Of a stretch of DNA of 64,000 bases, positions 24,557 through 33,812 are shown one piece after another (the stretch's first letter is position 1; each line of letters begins with the position of its first letter). Below the pieces are notes generated by a model that was given only the letters and a program-made list of their open reading frames with translations, searched no databases and was not told the origin of the DNA. The stretch comes from an uncultured Croceitalea sp. (GTDB lineage: Bacteria > Bacteroidota > Bacteroidia > Flavobacteriales > Flavobacteriaceae). The stretch is from the NCBI GenBank assembly GCA_947499565.1, contig CANMOV010000001.1, positions 186,001-250,000 of the forward strand, written 5' to 3'. Made by a program: the position numbers and the translations under genes.

Positions 24557-25390
24557 ATGTATAATTTAAAAGGAAAAACAGCAATTGTTACCGGTTCCGG
24601 ACGCATAGATGGAATAGGAGAAGCCATTGTTTTAAAATTGGCAGAACAAGGTTGTAATGTTGTTATTTCGGATATCGGTGTTAGCCAAGGAGAAAACTTC
24701 AGCGAAGAACATATTGGGACTACGGAAGATATGGAAACCATTGTACAGAAAGCTAAAAACAAAGGTGTTAATGCAATGGCGGTGGTTTGTGACATTCGTT
24801 TTGAGGACCAGGTTGCTAACCTTTTAAGGAAGACCATAGATGCTTTTGGGAGTATTGATATTATGGTTAATAATGCTGGAGTAGGTTATATTATGGAGCC
24901 TTTTGCAGAATTTAAGGAAGCTAGTTGGGACGCAGTTTTAGATGTAAACCTAAAGGGTGCATTTCTGTGTTCAAAACATGCTGCAATTGCTATGATTAAA
25001 AATGGAAAGGGAGGAGCTATAATAAATATTGCAAGTCAAGCGGCAAAATCCGGGTTTCCTTACGCTGCAGCATACACTGCATCTAAACATGGTATGATTG
25101 GTCTAACTAGATCAAATGCTGTTGAGTTAGGAGAACATAAAATCCGTGTAAATGCAGTCTGCCCAAACCATATAACTACAGGTTTAGGGCATTGGCAAAA
25201 TAAATTTTTCAGCGAAAAAACGGGTCAAAAATATGAGGATTATTTACAAGCCATTGTAGATAAAAATCCATTAAAGAGAACAGGTTTGGTGGAGGATATC
25301 GCCAAAGCAGTTGCTTTCCTTGCATCTGACCAAGCAGATTATATAACAGGAGAAGCCATGAACGTCAGTGGTGGAGAGGAATACCATTAG
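24557..25390 (+). CDS. Short-chain dehydrogenase/reductase
   Basis: 277 residues. Classical SDR: IVTGSGRIDGIGEAIV (NAD(P) loop, TGxxxGxG with a two-residue insertion), VCDIRFEDQV, NNAGVGYIMEP, INIASQAAKSG (catalytic Ser) and YAAAYTASKHG (Tyr and Lys of YxxxK). VNAVCPNHITTGLG is the usual PG-like segment. It oxidises or reduces a hydroxyl/carbonyl with NAD(P)H. It begins 3 bp after the HapK-like stop. An alcohol intermediate next to the aldolase step is a plausible substrate. Confidence 0.88.
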   Translation: MYNLKGKTAIVTGSGRIDGIGEAIVLKLAEQGCNVVISDIGVSQGENFSEEHIGTTEDMETIVQKAKNKGVNAMAVVCDIRFEDQVANLLRKTIDAFGSIDIMVNNAGVGYIMEPFAEFKEASWDAVLDVNLKGAFLCSKHAAIAMIKNGKGGAIINIASQAAKSGFPYAAAYTASKHGMIGLTRSNAVELGEHKIRVNAVCPNHITTGLGHWQNKFFSEKTGQKYEDYLQAIVDKNPLKRTGLVEDIAKAVAFLASDQADYITGEAMNVSGGEEYH

Positions 25391-25468
25391 AATAATGAAT
25401 TGTAAGCATGTGGATTCCCTTTGAAAGGGGTTAGGGGACATTGTCCCAGATTTGAAAAAGCAGAAAAA

Positions 25469-27541
25469 ATGAAACTAGGAATAGACATCGGAGGAACATT
25501 TACAGATTTTGTATTGTTCGATAACAATAGCAATCAACTATATTTTGCGAAGACTTTAACCACCTATCCAGACCCAACTGTTGGGATTTTCAATGGAGTT
25601 AAAGAATTGGAGGATAAATTCGGTTTTCCCGTAAAAGATATGGAGGGAATAGTTCATGGAACAACTTTGGTAACCAATGCGGTTATTGAACGCAAAGGCG
25701 CTAAAACCGCTTTTATTACCACAAAAGGCTTTGAGGATGTGTTGGAAATAGGTAGAGAGATGCGTTACGATATTTATGATATTTTCTTGACTATGCCGAA
25801 GCCTTTGGTACCAAGAAATTTACGAATGGGAGTATCGGAGCGCGTTGATATTGAAGGAAACGTGATAACTCCGTTAGATGAGGGAACGCTAGAATCCCTG
25901 GCGACTACATTAAAGAATAGCGGTATTGAAGCAGTTGGAGTTTGCTTATTGAATTCCTTTGCAAATACTTCTCATGAGAAAGCTCTTGGTGAATATTTGT
26001 CAGAGAATGTTCCGGATATGTACTACAGTTTATCTTCTGAAATTATGCCAGAGATTCGCGAATACGAACGCAGTTCGGCCACAGCTATGAATGCCTATGT
26101 GCAACCGATAACGGATAAATATTTAAAGGACTTTGAAACACAGCTACGAAAACAAGGTTTTGAAGGGAATATTAATATCATGATTTCCAGTGGAAAGTTA
26201 ACAACGATTGATGGCGCACGCAAATCCCCAATTCATTTGTTGGAATCTGGTCCAGCAGGTGGCGCCATGGCTGGAGTTTTCTTTGGAAAGCATTTGCAAG
26301 AAGAGAACCTTTTGTGTTTTGATATGGGGGGTACTACTGCTAAAGCCTGTGTAATTTATGAAGGGAAACCTGAAATTACGAATCATTTCGAAGCAGGTCG
26401 GGTAAAACGATTCAAAAAAGGTAGCGGACTGCCAGTGCGTATTCCGGTAATCGATTTGATTGAAATCGGTGCCGGCGGAGGAAGTATCGCGAGGGTAAAT
26501 AATATTGGACTGCTCACTGTTGGTCCAGATAGTGCATCTTCGACTCCAGGTCCTGCATGCTACAATTTGGGAGGAGAAGACCCAACGGTAACCGATGCTG
26601 ATTTGGTATTAGGCTATTTGAATGCCGATTACTTCTTAGGAGGTGAAATGAAATTAAGTGTCCAAGCGGCTCGAAAAGCTATAGAAACTAAGTTGGCAAA
26701 ACCAATGGGCATCTCAATTGAGGAAGCAGCCATGGGTGTGCATCGGATTGTAAATGAAAATATGGCGAATGCAGCCAGAGTTCATGTACTAGAAAAAGGA
26801 ATGGATCCTCGTCATTTTAATATGATTGGTTTTGGTGGCGCTGGACCTGTACATTCTTTTGGAGTAGCAAAATTATTGAACACCAAGCGTTTGATTATTC
26901 CAGTAGGAGCTGGGGTAACTTCAGCGATAGGGTTCTTGGTTTCTCCGGTGGCAAGTGAAAAAATCCATAGCCATATTTCCGAATTAGAAACTTTGGATTG
27001 GAAGGAAGTCAACCGATTCTTGAGTGATATGGAGGATGATGGATATGAGTTCTTGTCTCAATCCGGAATTGCTAAAAAAGACGCAACCGTTCAACGTGTG
27101 GTGGAGATGAGGTATTACGGACAAGGACATGAAATCACTATAGATTTGCCGGAAGGGCAGTTAAGTGAAAAAGATATAACCGAAATCCAAGAACGTTTTA
27201 TTAAAGAATACGAATTCAGATACAATCGTTCTATCGAAGGCATGCGAATGGAAATGGTAACCTGGCGCGTTGTTGTTCAAGGACCAATTCCAGAGATGAA
27301 TGTAGAACAGTTCTCTACTGGTGTTGGTGGAGATGAATCGTATAAGGGAACACGAAAAGTATATTTTGAAGAAACGGGTTATATAGATTGTCCTGTCTAT
27401 AATCGATATGCCCTAAAACCGGATGAGAAGTTTGATGGCCCTGCAATTATTGAGGAAACTGAAAGCACTACCGTAATAGGCATAAATACCACTATTCAGG
27501 TTGATTCAGACAAGAACATCCTTATAGATTTGCACCAATAA
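25469..27541 (+). CDS. hyuA: HyuA-type hydantoinase/oxoprolinase subunit A
   Basis: About 690 residues from the Met at 25469, which gives the family's MKLGIDIGGTFTDFVLFD start. The frame open from 25421 adds 16 unlikely residues. ATP-binding ASKHA-type motifs: DIGGTFTD, HGTTLVTNAVIERKGAKTAFITTKGFEDVLEIGRE, LESGPAGGAMAG, CFDMGGTTAKACV, GAGGGSIARV and GFGGAGPVHSFG. Members hydrolyse lactams and cyclic imides with ATP (5-oxoprolinase, N-methylhydantoinase, caprolactamase) or carboxylate ketones (acetone/acetophenone carboxylase). The B subunit is at 29100, beyond one FAD gene and a separate operator. In this locus lactam or imide opening is the most economical role (inference). Confidence 0.88.
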   Translation: MKLGIDIGGTFTDFVLFDNNSNQLYFAKTLTTYPDPTVGIFNGVKELEDKFGFPVKDMEGIVHGTTLVTNAVIERKGAKTAFITTKGFEDVLEIGREMRYDIYDIFLTMPKPLVPRNLRMGVSERVDIEGNVITPLDEGTLESLATTLKNSGIEAVGVCLLNSFANTSHEKALGEYLSENVPDMYYSLSSEIMPEIREYERSSATAMNAYVQPITDKYLKDFETQLRKQGFEGNINIMISSGKLTTIDGARKSPIHLLESGPAGGAMAGVFFGKHLQEENLLCFDMGGTTAKACVIYEGKPEITNHFEAGRVKRFKKGSGLPVRIPVIDLIEIGAGGGSIARVNNIGLLTVGPDSASSTPGPACYNLGGEDPTVTDADLVLGYLNADYFLGGEMKLSVQAARKAIETKLAKPMGISIEEAAMGVHRIVNENMANAARVHVLEKGMDPRHFNMIGFGGAGPVHSFGVAKLLNTKRLIIPVGAGVTSAIGFLVSPVASEKIHSHISELETLDWKEVNRFLSDMEDDGYEFLSQSGIAKKDATVQRVVEMRYYGQGHEITIDLPEGQLSEKDITEIQERFIKEYEFRYNRSIEGMRMEMVTWRVVVQGPIPEMNVEQFSTGVGGDESYKGTRKVYFEETGYIDCPVYNRYALKPDEKFDGPAIIEETESTTVIGINTTIQVDSDKNILIDLHQ

Positions 27542-27542
27542 T

Positions 27543-28967
27543 ATGAGTTACGATATTTTAATAGTGGGAGCAGGTACAGCCGGTATGAGCTGCGCAATTA
27601 CTGCTGCCCAGCGTGGTTTAAAAGTTGGGGTGATAGAGAAATCTGACCATGTTGGTGGGGCCATGCATTGGTCAGGTGGCCATATGAGTGCTGGTGGAAC
27701 TAGACTTCAAAAAGAGAAAGGTATCGAAGATTCGGTGGAGAAGCATTTGGAAGATATTTACCGTATCAATAATAAATCTGGAGACCTTGATCTTATTGAA
27801 ATGGCTGTAAAAGAAGCACCCAAAACGATTGAGTGGCTTGATGAATTGGGAATGGAATGGGCACCTGAATGCCCACGTATAATATATGGTCATGTTGCAT
27901 ACGAAATGGCGCGTACCATTTACGGACCTGAAAAGGCAATGAGCATTTACAAGGTTTTATTACCGCAATGGGAAGAACAGGTGGCTATGGGAAGAATCGA
28001 ATGTCATTTTAAAAATTCCTTTGTAGGCTTAAGTAAATCAGATAATCGTTTTGATACAGTTATATGCGATACGGAAACTGGTAAATGCGAGTATAAAGGA
28101 AAAAATATTGTAATAACCTCTGGAGGATATGGAAGTAATCCTGCTTATTTTCAGCAAAAACATCCAAATATCCCCTTAGTGAGCTCATGCTACCCAACGG
28201 CTACAGCAGACGGACATGTAATTCTAGAAAAGCAAGGTGCTCAATTTAAATATGGTGAATTTCATCTACCAAGCCTAGGAGGAATGGAAGAAGAAGAAGG
28301 TAGTGGTCGCGTTGATTTTAATGCAAATTGGGCAATGGTTTTAACATCGGTTTACCGCCAACCTCGGGATATATATGTCAATGCACACGGAAAGCGTTTT
28401 ATAAGGGAGGATGAGGTTAGCCCAGAAGCTCGGGAATTGGCAACTATGCAGCAGCCAGAATGGTGCTTTTGGGTAATTTTTGATGAAAAGGCATTAAATT
28501 CTCCCGATGAAAATGGTAATCATAATCCAATTATGATTGGTCGTACTGTGGAAGAAATGAAAGCTGAAGCCAAAAGAGGCAAGGCCTTGCGAATGGCAGA
28601 TACCATAGAAGGCTTGGCTGATGCAACAGGATTGCCTAAGGATAATCTAAAACAAACCATAGCGGAATACAATACCATGATAGACCTAAAAAAGGATTCT
28701 AATTTCGGTCGTACGTATTTGGAAGACCCTATAAAAACAGCTCCGTTTTATGCTTTAAAAGTGCATGCGTCAGTATTAGTGACTTTTGGAGGAATTAAAG
28801 TGAACAAAGACCTACAGGTATTGGATGCAGATGAGCAACCTATGCCAGGCATCTATGCAGCTGGGGAGGTCTTGGGGCTAGGAGCTACAAGCGGTAGTTC
28901 CTTTTGTAGTGGTATGGCCATAACACCGGCCTTAGGTTTTGGAAGAATTTTGGGTAGAACTCTGTAA
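27543..28967 (+). CDS. FAD-binding oxidoreductase of the fumarate reductase/3-ketosteroid dehydrogenase family
   Basis: 474 residues, no signal peptide. DILIVGAGTAGMSCAITAAQRGLKVGVIEKSDHVGGAMHWSGGHMSAGG is the FAD-binding-2 N-terminus. KNIVITSGGYGSNP, CYPTATADGH and the C-terminal VTFGGIKVNKDLQVLDADEQPMPGIYAAGEVLGLGATSGSSFCSGMAITPALGFGR complete the family frame. These enzymes reduce or introduce C=C bonds next to a carbonyl. It begins 1 bp after hyuA and is the last gene of that operon. A role in reducing an activated double bond of a ring or maleate-like intermediate is possible. Confidence 0.85.
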   Translation: MSYDILIVGAGTAGMSCAITAAQRGLKVGVIEKSDHVGGAMHWSGGHMSAGGTRLQKEKGIEDSVEKHLEDIYRINNKSGDLDLIEMAVKEAPKTIEWLDELGMEWAPECPRIIYGHVAYEMARTIYGPEKAMSIYKVLLPQWEEQVAMGRIECHFKNSFVGLSKSDNRFDTVICDTETGKCEYKGKNIVITSGGYGSNPAYFQQKHPNIPLVSSCYPTATADGHVILEKQGAQFKYGEFHLPSLGGMEEEEGSGRVDFNANWAMVLTSVYRQPRDIYVNAHGKRFIREDEVSPEARELATMQQPEWCFWVIFDEKALNSPDENGNHNPIMIGRTVEEMKAEAKRGKALRMADTIEGLADATGLPKDNLKQTIAEYNTMIDLKKDSNFGRTYLEDPIKTAPFYALKVHASVLVTFGGIKVNKDLQVLDADEQPMPGIYAAGEVLGLGATSGSSFCSGMAITPALGFGRILGRTL

Positions 28968-29073
28968 ATAAAAGAATCAGGCTAGTTTTTGTGTAACACA
29001 CCAATTTTTAAGGAAATAATGACAGTTTAGGTTAAGATTTTCCTAATGAGAATTCGTTTAAACACAAAAATTA

Positions 29074-29088
29074 GTTAACTTAGTTAAC
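29074..29088. promoter_or_regulatory. Shared operator, copy 5 (single strong box)
   Basis: GTTAAC-TTA-GTTAAC lies within an extended near-palindrome at 29071-29091. It is identical to the left box of copy 1. I see no second box at the 16-bp offset on either side. It ends only 11 bp before the hyuB ATG, so any promoter placed as at the other copies would give a leaderless or nearly leaderless transcript. Confidence 0.7.
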
Positions 29089-29099
29089 TAATTTTAATC

Positions 29100-30719
29100 A
29101 TGCAACACACAGCAACAACTTTTGACCCTATTGCTTTAAGTATTCTCTGGTCGAGATTAATAAGTATTGTGGATGAAGCAGGTACGACTTTACAACGTAC
29201 TTCCTTTTCAACTGTGACACGTGAGAGTAACGATTTTGCCGTCGTTTTGATGGATAAAAAAGGGCGCTCAATTGCCCAGTCAAGTGTTTCAGTACCTTCA
29301 TTTTTGGGCGTTTTACCCATATTGACCAAAGCACTTTTAAAGGACTATTTCCCAGAAGAAACTTGGAAGGAAGGAGATGTTGTGATGACCAATGATCCTT
29401 GGTTGTGTGCTGGGCACAAACCTGATATAGGTATTGTTTCCCCAATATTCTATAAAAAATCCCTTATAGGCTTTATTGGAACTATTGCGCATTCTCCAGA
29501 TATGGGTGGGCAACTATGGGGTGCAGGAACCCGGGACCTTTATGAAGAAGGATTGATGGTGCCTCCTACCAAATTAATGTCCGAAGGTGTACCAAACGAC
29601 ACTTTATTTAATATACTGGAACAAAATGTTCGTGCGGCAGAACAAACTGTGGGTGATATTCGCGCACAAGTAGCTGCAAATGACCAAGGCATCAAATCTT
29701 TAATGAAGTTGATGGAAGAAAATGAGTTAACGGATTTACAAGATTTATCAGATGCCGTCATAAACGCCTCTGAAAAAGCAATGCGAGAAGCATTATCAGC
29801 CGCTCCAGATGGTAGCTATCATTACGAATACGATACGGATGGTGATGGAAGAGGGGTCGGTTGCCATTTTGAAATAACAATTACGATAAAAGGTGATGAA
29901 ATAGTAGCCGATTATACGGGTACTTCAGGAGCTCATTATATGAGTATTAACGCAGTACTAAATTATGCGTTTGCATATACCGCATATCCAATAAAGTGTG
30001 CCTTTAGTCCAGATGTTCCAAACAATGATGGATCTTTCTATCCTATTACGGTCACCGCACCAAAGGGTTGTTTGGTGAATGCGCAAAAACCTTCTCCGTT
30101 AGGAGCTCGCAATGTTACTGGTAACATGCTACATTCTGTGGTATTTGGAGCTTTGGCAAAAGCAGTTCCTGATCAAGTACAAGCAGACTGCGGAAGTGCT
30201 TGTTGGTGTATTGTTTTAAATGGAGAGCACAAAGGGAAAGAATTTGTAGAATACTTTTTCCTAAATGGAGGATATGGCGCTAGACCAACTATGGATGGGG
30301 AACACGTTTTGAGTTTTCCAACCAATGTGGCGAACGTGCCAATTGAAGTATTGGAAACTGACGTAGCTGTTTTGGTTACCGAAAAATCATTGCTTCCCAA
30401 CTCTGCCGGAAGCGGTAGATATAGAGGTGGTTTGGGACAGCGTTTTAGCTTCAAGAACATTGGTGAAAAACCTATAAATGTTTCAATGGTGGCCGAAAAG
30501 ACCGTAACAGCGTCTAAAGGTGTTTTAGGAGGAGAGGATGGTCAAATGGGCTCGGTTAAAATCGTTCCCGAAAGAGAATTCCCATCAAAAGGCTTAGGAA
30601 AACTTCACCCTGGTGAGGAGTTGATATTAACGCTTCCCGGTGGTGCAGGTTATGGCGATCCTAAAAAACGAGATAAAATATTGATTGAAGAAGATAAATT
30701 GTTAGGTTATATTAGTTAA
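29100..30719 (+). CDS. hyuB: HyuB-type hydantoinase/oxoprolinase subunit B
   Basis: 539 residues, normal length. FDPIALSILWSRLISIVDEAGTTLQRTSFSTVTRESNDFAVVLMD is the conserved HyuB start and supports the ATG at 29100. GDVVMTNDPWLCAGHKPDIGIVSPIF, HSPDMGG, YEEGLMVPPTKL and LGARNVTGNML contain the family's metal-site and active-site motifs. It forms the partner of HyuA (25469). The A and B genes are usually adjacent; here an FAD gene and a 132-bp regulatory gap separate them. First of four genes in its own unit. Confidence 0.88.
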   Translation: MQHTATTFDPIALSILWSRLISIVDEAGTTLQRTSFSTVTRESNDFAVVLMDKKGRSIAQSSVSVPSFLGVLPILTKALLKDYFPEETWKEGDVVMTNDPWLCAGHKPDIGIVSPIFYKKSLIGFIGTIAHSPDMGGQLWGAGTRDLYEEGLMVPPTKLMSEGVPNDTLFNILEQNVRAAEQTVGDIRAQVAANDQGIKSLMKLMEENELTDLQDLSDAVINASEKAMREALSAAPDGSYHYEYDTDGDGRGVGCHFEITITIKGDEIVADYTGTSGAHYMSINAVLNYAFAYTAYPIKCAFSPDVPNNDGSFYPITVTAPKGCLVNAQKPSPLGARNVTGNMLHSVVFGALAKAVPDQVQADCGSACWCIVLNGEHKGKEFVEYFFLNGGYGARPTMDGEHVLSFPTNVANVPIEVLETDVAVLVTEKSLLPNSAGSGRYRGGLGQRFSFKNIGEKPINVSMVAEKTVTASKGVLGGEDGQMGSVKIVPEREFPSKGLGKLHPGEELILTLPGGAGYGDPKKRDKILIEEDKLLGYIS

Positions 30720-30730
30720 AAAAAAGTACT

Positions 30731-31918
30731 ATGAGCACAAGAAATTTACCTCCCGTTTATAACAAAATAGCACAACATGCTGTTTTCCCAGAAATGAATC
30801 ATGATGAAAGAGCTAGGTATAATTTCTTAGCTAATTTGAACAAACATTTGGCACATGTATCTCAAGGTAATAAAGTGGCTTTTGAAAATAGAGTAGCGCC
30901 ACAGTTTGAAAAAGAGCATGGCAGAAAGATGACTTCTACAGAGGAATTAAAAGAGGCAATAAGTAAGGATTCTCATTATCAAATATGGTCTTCTCTGCGC
31001 AGAAGTACCATGGAAATGCGCCAGCAAGCAGGGCGCTCTATAGTATTACGACAAGCAGTAGAATTGCGTGATAAGGCAAAAAACTTAAATAAAGGGAAGG
31101 ACTCATTAATTCTTGATGATAATGTGCAGGTACCACCCTATTTATTGGCATGTGACAATCATATTATGCCGGGTAGCTATCATACGGAACTTATAGAAGG
31201 AGACGTTACTCCAGCAGCCAACTATGACACAGGACTTTTTGTAACTACTGCTGGGCTTTTAGGCCGGTACAGTGATGGAGGAGGAAAAGCAATTGTAAGT
31301 TGGGTAAAAAAAACCTATCCTGACTTTAATCCAAAGCGTATTTTAGATATCGGCTGTGGTATGGGACACAATGTTTTACCTATTGCAAAAGCATTTCCCG
31401 ATGCAGAGGTTATAGGCATAGATACAGGTGCACCAATGTTGCGCTATGCTCATGCGAGAGCTATGGATTTGGGTATAACCAATGTAAAGTTCATGCAAAT
31501 GGATGCTGCGAAAACTAGCTTTGAGGATGAATCTTTCGATTGGGTACAGTCTACAATGTTCTTTCATGAAACTGGTGGAAAAGCAATTTATAACATTATG
31601 AATGAAGTTCATCGTGTATTAAAACCTAAAGGATTAACCTTACATATAGAACAGCCCCAATATACAGATGATATGAGCCTTTTTGAAAAGTTTATTCGAG
31701 ATTGGGATGCTTTGTATAATAATGAGCCTTATTGGTCTAAAATGCACGATATTGAACCAGTAGATTTAATGAAATCTTCTGGATTTAAAGAAGAAGATTT
31801 TATGCAAATTGGAGCTAAAGCTGAAAATGATTTGGATGATGGTTCGCAAAAAGCAGATGAGCCCGAAGATCACGGGCGTTCGCCAATTTGGAATGTATTT
31901 GGTGCTATTAAAAACTAA
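30731..31918 (+). CDS. SAM-dependent class I methyltransferase
   Basis: 395 residues. A long N-terminal helical region of about 190 residues precedes a Rossmann methyltransferase domain: KRILDIGCGMGHNVLPIAKAFPDAEVIGIDTG (motif I and the acidic end of beta-2), VKFMQMDAAKTSFEDESFDWVQSTMFFHET and EVHRVLKPKGLTLHIEQP. The N-terminal part (MRQQAGRSIVLRQAVELRDKA, YLLACDNHIMPGSYHTELIEGD) is not familiar and may set the substrate. Methylation of a carboxyl or hydroxyl during breakdown is conceivable. Second gene of the hyuB unit. Confidence 0.82.
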   Translation: MSTRNLPPVYNKIAQHAVFPEMNHDERARYNFLANLNKHLAHVSQGNKVAFENRVAPQFEKEHGRKMTSTEELKEAISKDSHYQIWSSLRRSTMEMRQQAGRSIVLRQAVELRDKAKNLNKGKDSLILDDNVQVPPYLLACDNHIMPGSYHTELIEGDVTPAANYDTGLFVTTAGLLGRYSDGGGKAIVSWVKKTYPDFNPKRILDIGCGMGHNVLPIAKAFPDAEVIGIDTGAPMLRYAHARAMDLGITNVKFMQMDAAKTSFEDESFDWVQSTMFFHETGGKAIYNIMNEVHRVLKPKGLTLHIEQPQYTDDMSLFEKFIRDWDALYNNEPYWSKMHDIEPVDLMKSSGFKEEDFMQIGAKAENDLDDGSQKADEPEDHGRSPIWNVFGAIKN

Positions 31919-31921
31919 ATT

Positions 31922-32284
31922 ATGGAAGAAAAAATAGATTATATAAAACTAGCTTCAAATAAGCCTAAAGGGAAACGTCCTTATTTTCATGATGACCCTG
32001 CGGTAGAACGCGTTTTAAATATTACAATGGCGATTGCAGGTGAACTTGCTGTGATGAGAGAACGTATGGACAGCATTGAGCGTTTGTTAGAGAAAAAAGG
32101 AGTAGTTACCCGGGAAGAGATAGAAACTTTTGTTCCAGAGAATAAGGAACAAGAGGAACAACGCCAAACTTGGCATGCGGAATATATTGGTCGTGTATTA
32201 CGAATTGTTCAACAAGAACAAGAAGAACTCGAGAATCCCGATAAGTCTTTAGAGGAGATTGCGAACGATATCAACGAAATGTAA
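31922..32284 (+). CDS. Small charged helical protein of unknown function
   Basis: 120 residues, no signal peptide, rich in Glu, Arg and Gln. A predicted coiled-coil-like stretch covers about 35-60 (ITMAIAGELAVMRERMDSIERLLEKKG), followed by VTREEIETFVPENKEQEEQRQTWH and a helical C-terminus. I do not recognise a family. Its position between the methyltransferase (3 bp upstream) and the SnoaL-like gene (TAATG overlap) suggests a small partner subunit of one of these. Confidence 0.65.
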   Translation: MEEKIDYIKLASNKPKGKRPYFHDDPAVERVLNITMAIAGELAVMRERMDSIERLLEKKGVVTREEIETFVPENKEQEEQRQTWHAEYIGRVLRIVQQEQEELENPDKSLEEIANDINEM

Positions 32285-32700
32285 TGGCAATATTACAACA
32301 GAGAATCCGGAAATTTTGGAATGCCATATCGGAATGTGATATGGAAGAAATCAACAGAGGATATTGCCCAGACGAGGATACTTATGTAGTACTGGAAGGA
32401 CCTCGTTTGGCTACCAAAGGTTTTAAAATGATTATGAGCGGTTGGGGAGATTTTGTTACCTCTTCTATTTCTTTGGATAAAATTGTTTGGACAGAGGGTC
32501 CTTATGAAGAAATTGTAGGCGATATGGGATGGATAAGCGGTGTGACCGATTTATATATTTCCATTGGCGAGAAAGAAATTATGACCACTTTTAGGTCTTC
32601 TTTTGTAATGAAAAAAGTAGACGGTGATTGGAAAATACGGCATGAGCATGTTTCTGCAGCTCATCCAGATCCGTATGGAGTTGGAGATTGGAAAAAGTAA
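32284..32700 (+). CDS. SnoaL-like/NTF2-fold protein
   Basis: 138 residues. The start overlaps the preceding stop in a TAATG. The pattern IRKFWNAISECDMEEINRGYCPDEDTYVVLEGPRLATKGFKMIMSGW ... VGDMGWISGVTDLYISIGEKEIMTTFRSSFVMKKVDGDWKIRHEHVSAAH is typical of the DUF4440/SnoaL branch of the NTF2 cone fold, whose members act as isomerases, cyclases, hydratases or small-ligand binders. Last gene of the hyuB unit, followed by a terminator. Confidence 0.8.
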   Translation: MAILQQRIRKFWNAISECDMEEINRGYCPDEDTYVVLEGPRLATKGFKMIMSGWGDFVTSSISLDKIVWTEGPYEEIVGDMGWISGVTDLYISIGEKEIMTTFRSSFVMKKVDGDWKIRHEHVSAAHPDPYGVGDWKK

Positions 32701-32713
32701 ATAGTATAATTTT

Positions 32714-32744
32714 AAAACCCATGTTCAATAAACGTGGGTTTTTT
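32714..32744 (+). terminator. Rho-independent terminator
   Basis: AAAACCCATGTT (32714-32725) pairs with AACGTGGGTTTT (32731-32742) through one G-T pair, with loop CAATA and a following T run. It ends the hyuB unit 14 bp after the SnoaL-like stop. Confidence 0.88.
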
Positions 32745-32778
32745 ATTTCCTGATATAAGAATTCCTTTAGAGTTAATT

Positions 32779-32809
32779 ATTAACTTCATTAATAGTTAAT
32801 ATAGTTAAC
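32779..32809. promoter_or_regulatory. Shared compound operator, copy 6
   Basis: ATTAAC-TTC-ATTAAT (32779-32793) and GTTAAT-ATA-GTTAAC (32795-32809) are 1 bp apart. They lie after the terminator and 35 bp before the VOC gene at 32845. TATCTTG at 32819-32825 is a shortened -7-like element. Confidence 0.82.
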
Positions 32810-32844
32810 TATTTTTATTATCTTGTTGCATAATCAAAAAATGA

Positions 32845-33801
32845 ATGTTTCAATTAAAAACAATTCTTGAAGTGGTTTACAGTGTAGGTGATATGGAAAA
32901 AGCAAAACACTTCTTCTGCGACTATGGTGGACTTGGAATTGTGGGAGAATATGAAACGGATAGGACTGTTCTTAATTTTTGGAACCTGGATGCAGGCGCA
33001 ACCGCATCAGAAAAACTTGTTAGGTTCGAAAACCATACGGCAGGTTCGTTAAGACTTATTAAATATCAAAATACAGCGCAAGAATACATCCGGTCATCAC
33101 AAAAACCATGGGATACAGGAGGTATTATGGATATAAACCTTCGTGTACCCGAAGTTACGAAAACCTTTAATGAGATACGAGATTTAGGCTTTCATGGTTT
33201 AAGTGACCCATTATTACAAGAAATGGGGCCTTTTAAATTGTATGATATCTTAATGCAAGGTTACGATGATATTATTATTGCTTTCACGCATCGAGTGCAA
33301 CCTCCTTTGGAACTGCCAGATGGCTATAAAATTCCATCTCATGTATACAATTCATCTTTAACCGTAAAAAGCCTTAAAGATTCCCAAGATTTTTATGTGA
33401 ATACCTTAGGCTTTTCTCTGTTAAATGAATATGAAGTAAAGAAAGATAGTCCTATTGAAAATATGTTTGGTATTCCAATGAATATGATAACAGATGTCAC
33501 TTGCAAAGCGAATATTTTTTCTTTGGATGGTACTCGTGATGTCATTTTTCAAGTTTGTGAGTTTGAAGGAGTAGAAGGAAAAGATTTTTCAAAGTTGGCG
33601 ATACCTCCTAATAGAGGTTTGTTATTATACCGATGTAATGTTGAAAACGTTTCAGCATACTATGATTCACTAATAGAAAAAGGGATTAAAATACACCAAC
33701 CCATACAGGAGTTAAGTATTGAACCATATGGCAAAGTAAATTGCTTTGCATTATTAAGCCCAGATGGGGTCTGGTGGGAATTTTTAGAGACTAAAACTTA
33801 A
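32845..33801 (+). CDS. Two-module VOC-superfamily protein
   Basis: 318 residues, cytoplasmic. Two VOC halves: 1-150 (ILEVVYSVGDMEKAKHFFCDYGGLGIV ... IIIAFTHRVQPP) and 165-318 (YNSSLTVKSLKDSQDFYVNTLGFSLL ... LSPDGVWWEFLETKT). This is the layout of type I extradiol dioxygenases and two-module glyoxalases. The terminal WWEFLE keeps the Glu ligand, but the first-strand His of extradiol enzymes is not evident (ILEVVYS, YNSSLTV), so a ring-cleaving dioxygenase is not assured. Paralogue of the protein at 42721. The ATG at 32841 is in another frame and stops soon. Confidence 0.78.
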   Translation: MFQLKTILEVVYSVGDMEKAKHFFCDYGGLGIVGEYETDRTVLNFWNLDAGATASEKLVRFENHTAGSLRLIKYQNTAQEYIRSSQKPWDTGGIMDINLRVPEVTKTFNEIRDLGFHGLSDPLLQEMGPFKLYDILMQGYDDIIIAFTHRVQPPLELPDGYKIPSHVYNSSLTVKSLKDSQDFYVNTLGFSLLNEYEVKKDSPIENMFGIPMNMITDVTCKANIFSLDGTRDVIFQVCEFEGVEGKDFSKLAIPPNRGLLLYRCNVENVSAYYDSLIEKGIKIHQPIQELSIEPYGKVNCFALLSPDGVWWEFLETKT

Positions 33802-33812
33802 ATCACATAAAA

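Noticed and set aside
25391-25468. G-rich leader before hyuA (CCCTTTGAAAGGGGTTAGGGG) as a mobile or regulatory element
   Set aside because: It resembles short repeats scattered in Bacteroidota genomes, but only one copy is visible here and it forms no clear hairpin with a T run. I cannot support a specific element.
29084-29329. Minus-strand open frame and similar antisense frames across the window
   Set aside because: They overlap well-supported genes on the opposite strand, show no recognisable domains and have no start context of their own. Treated as shadow frames.
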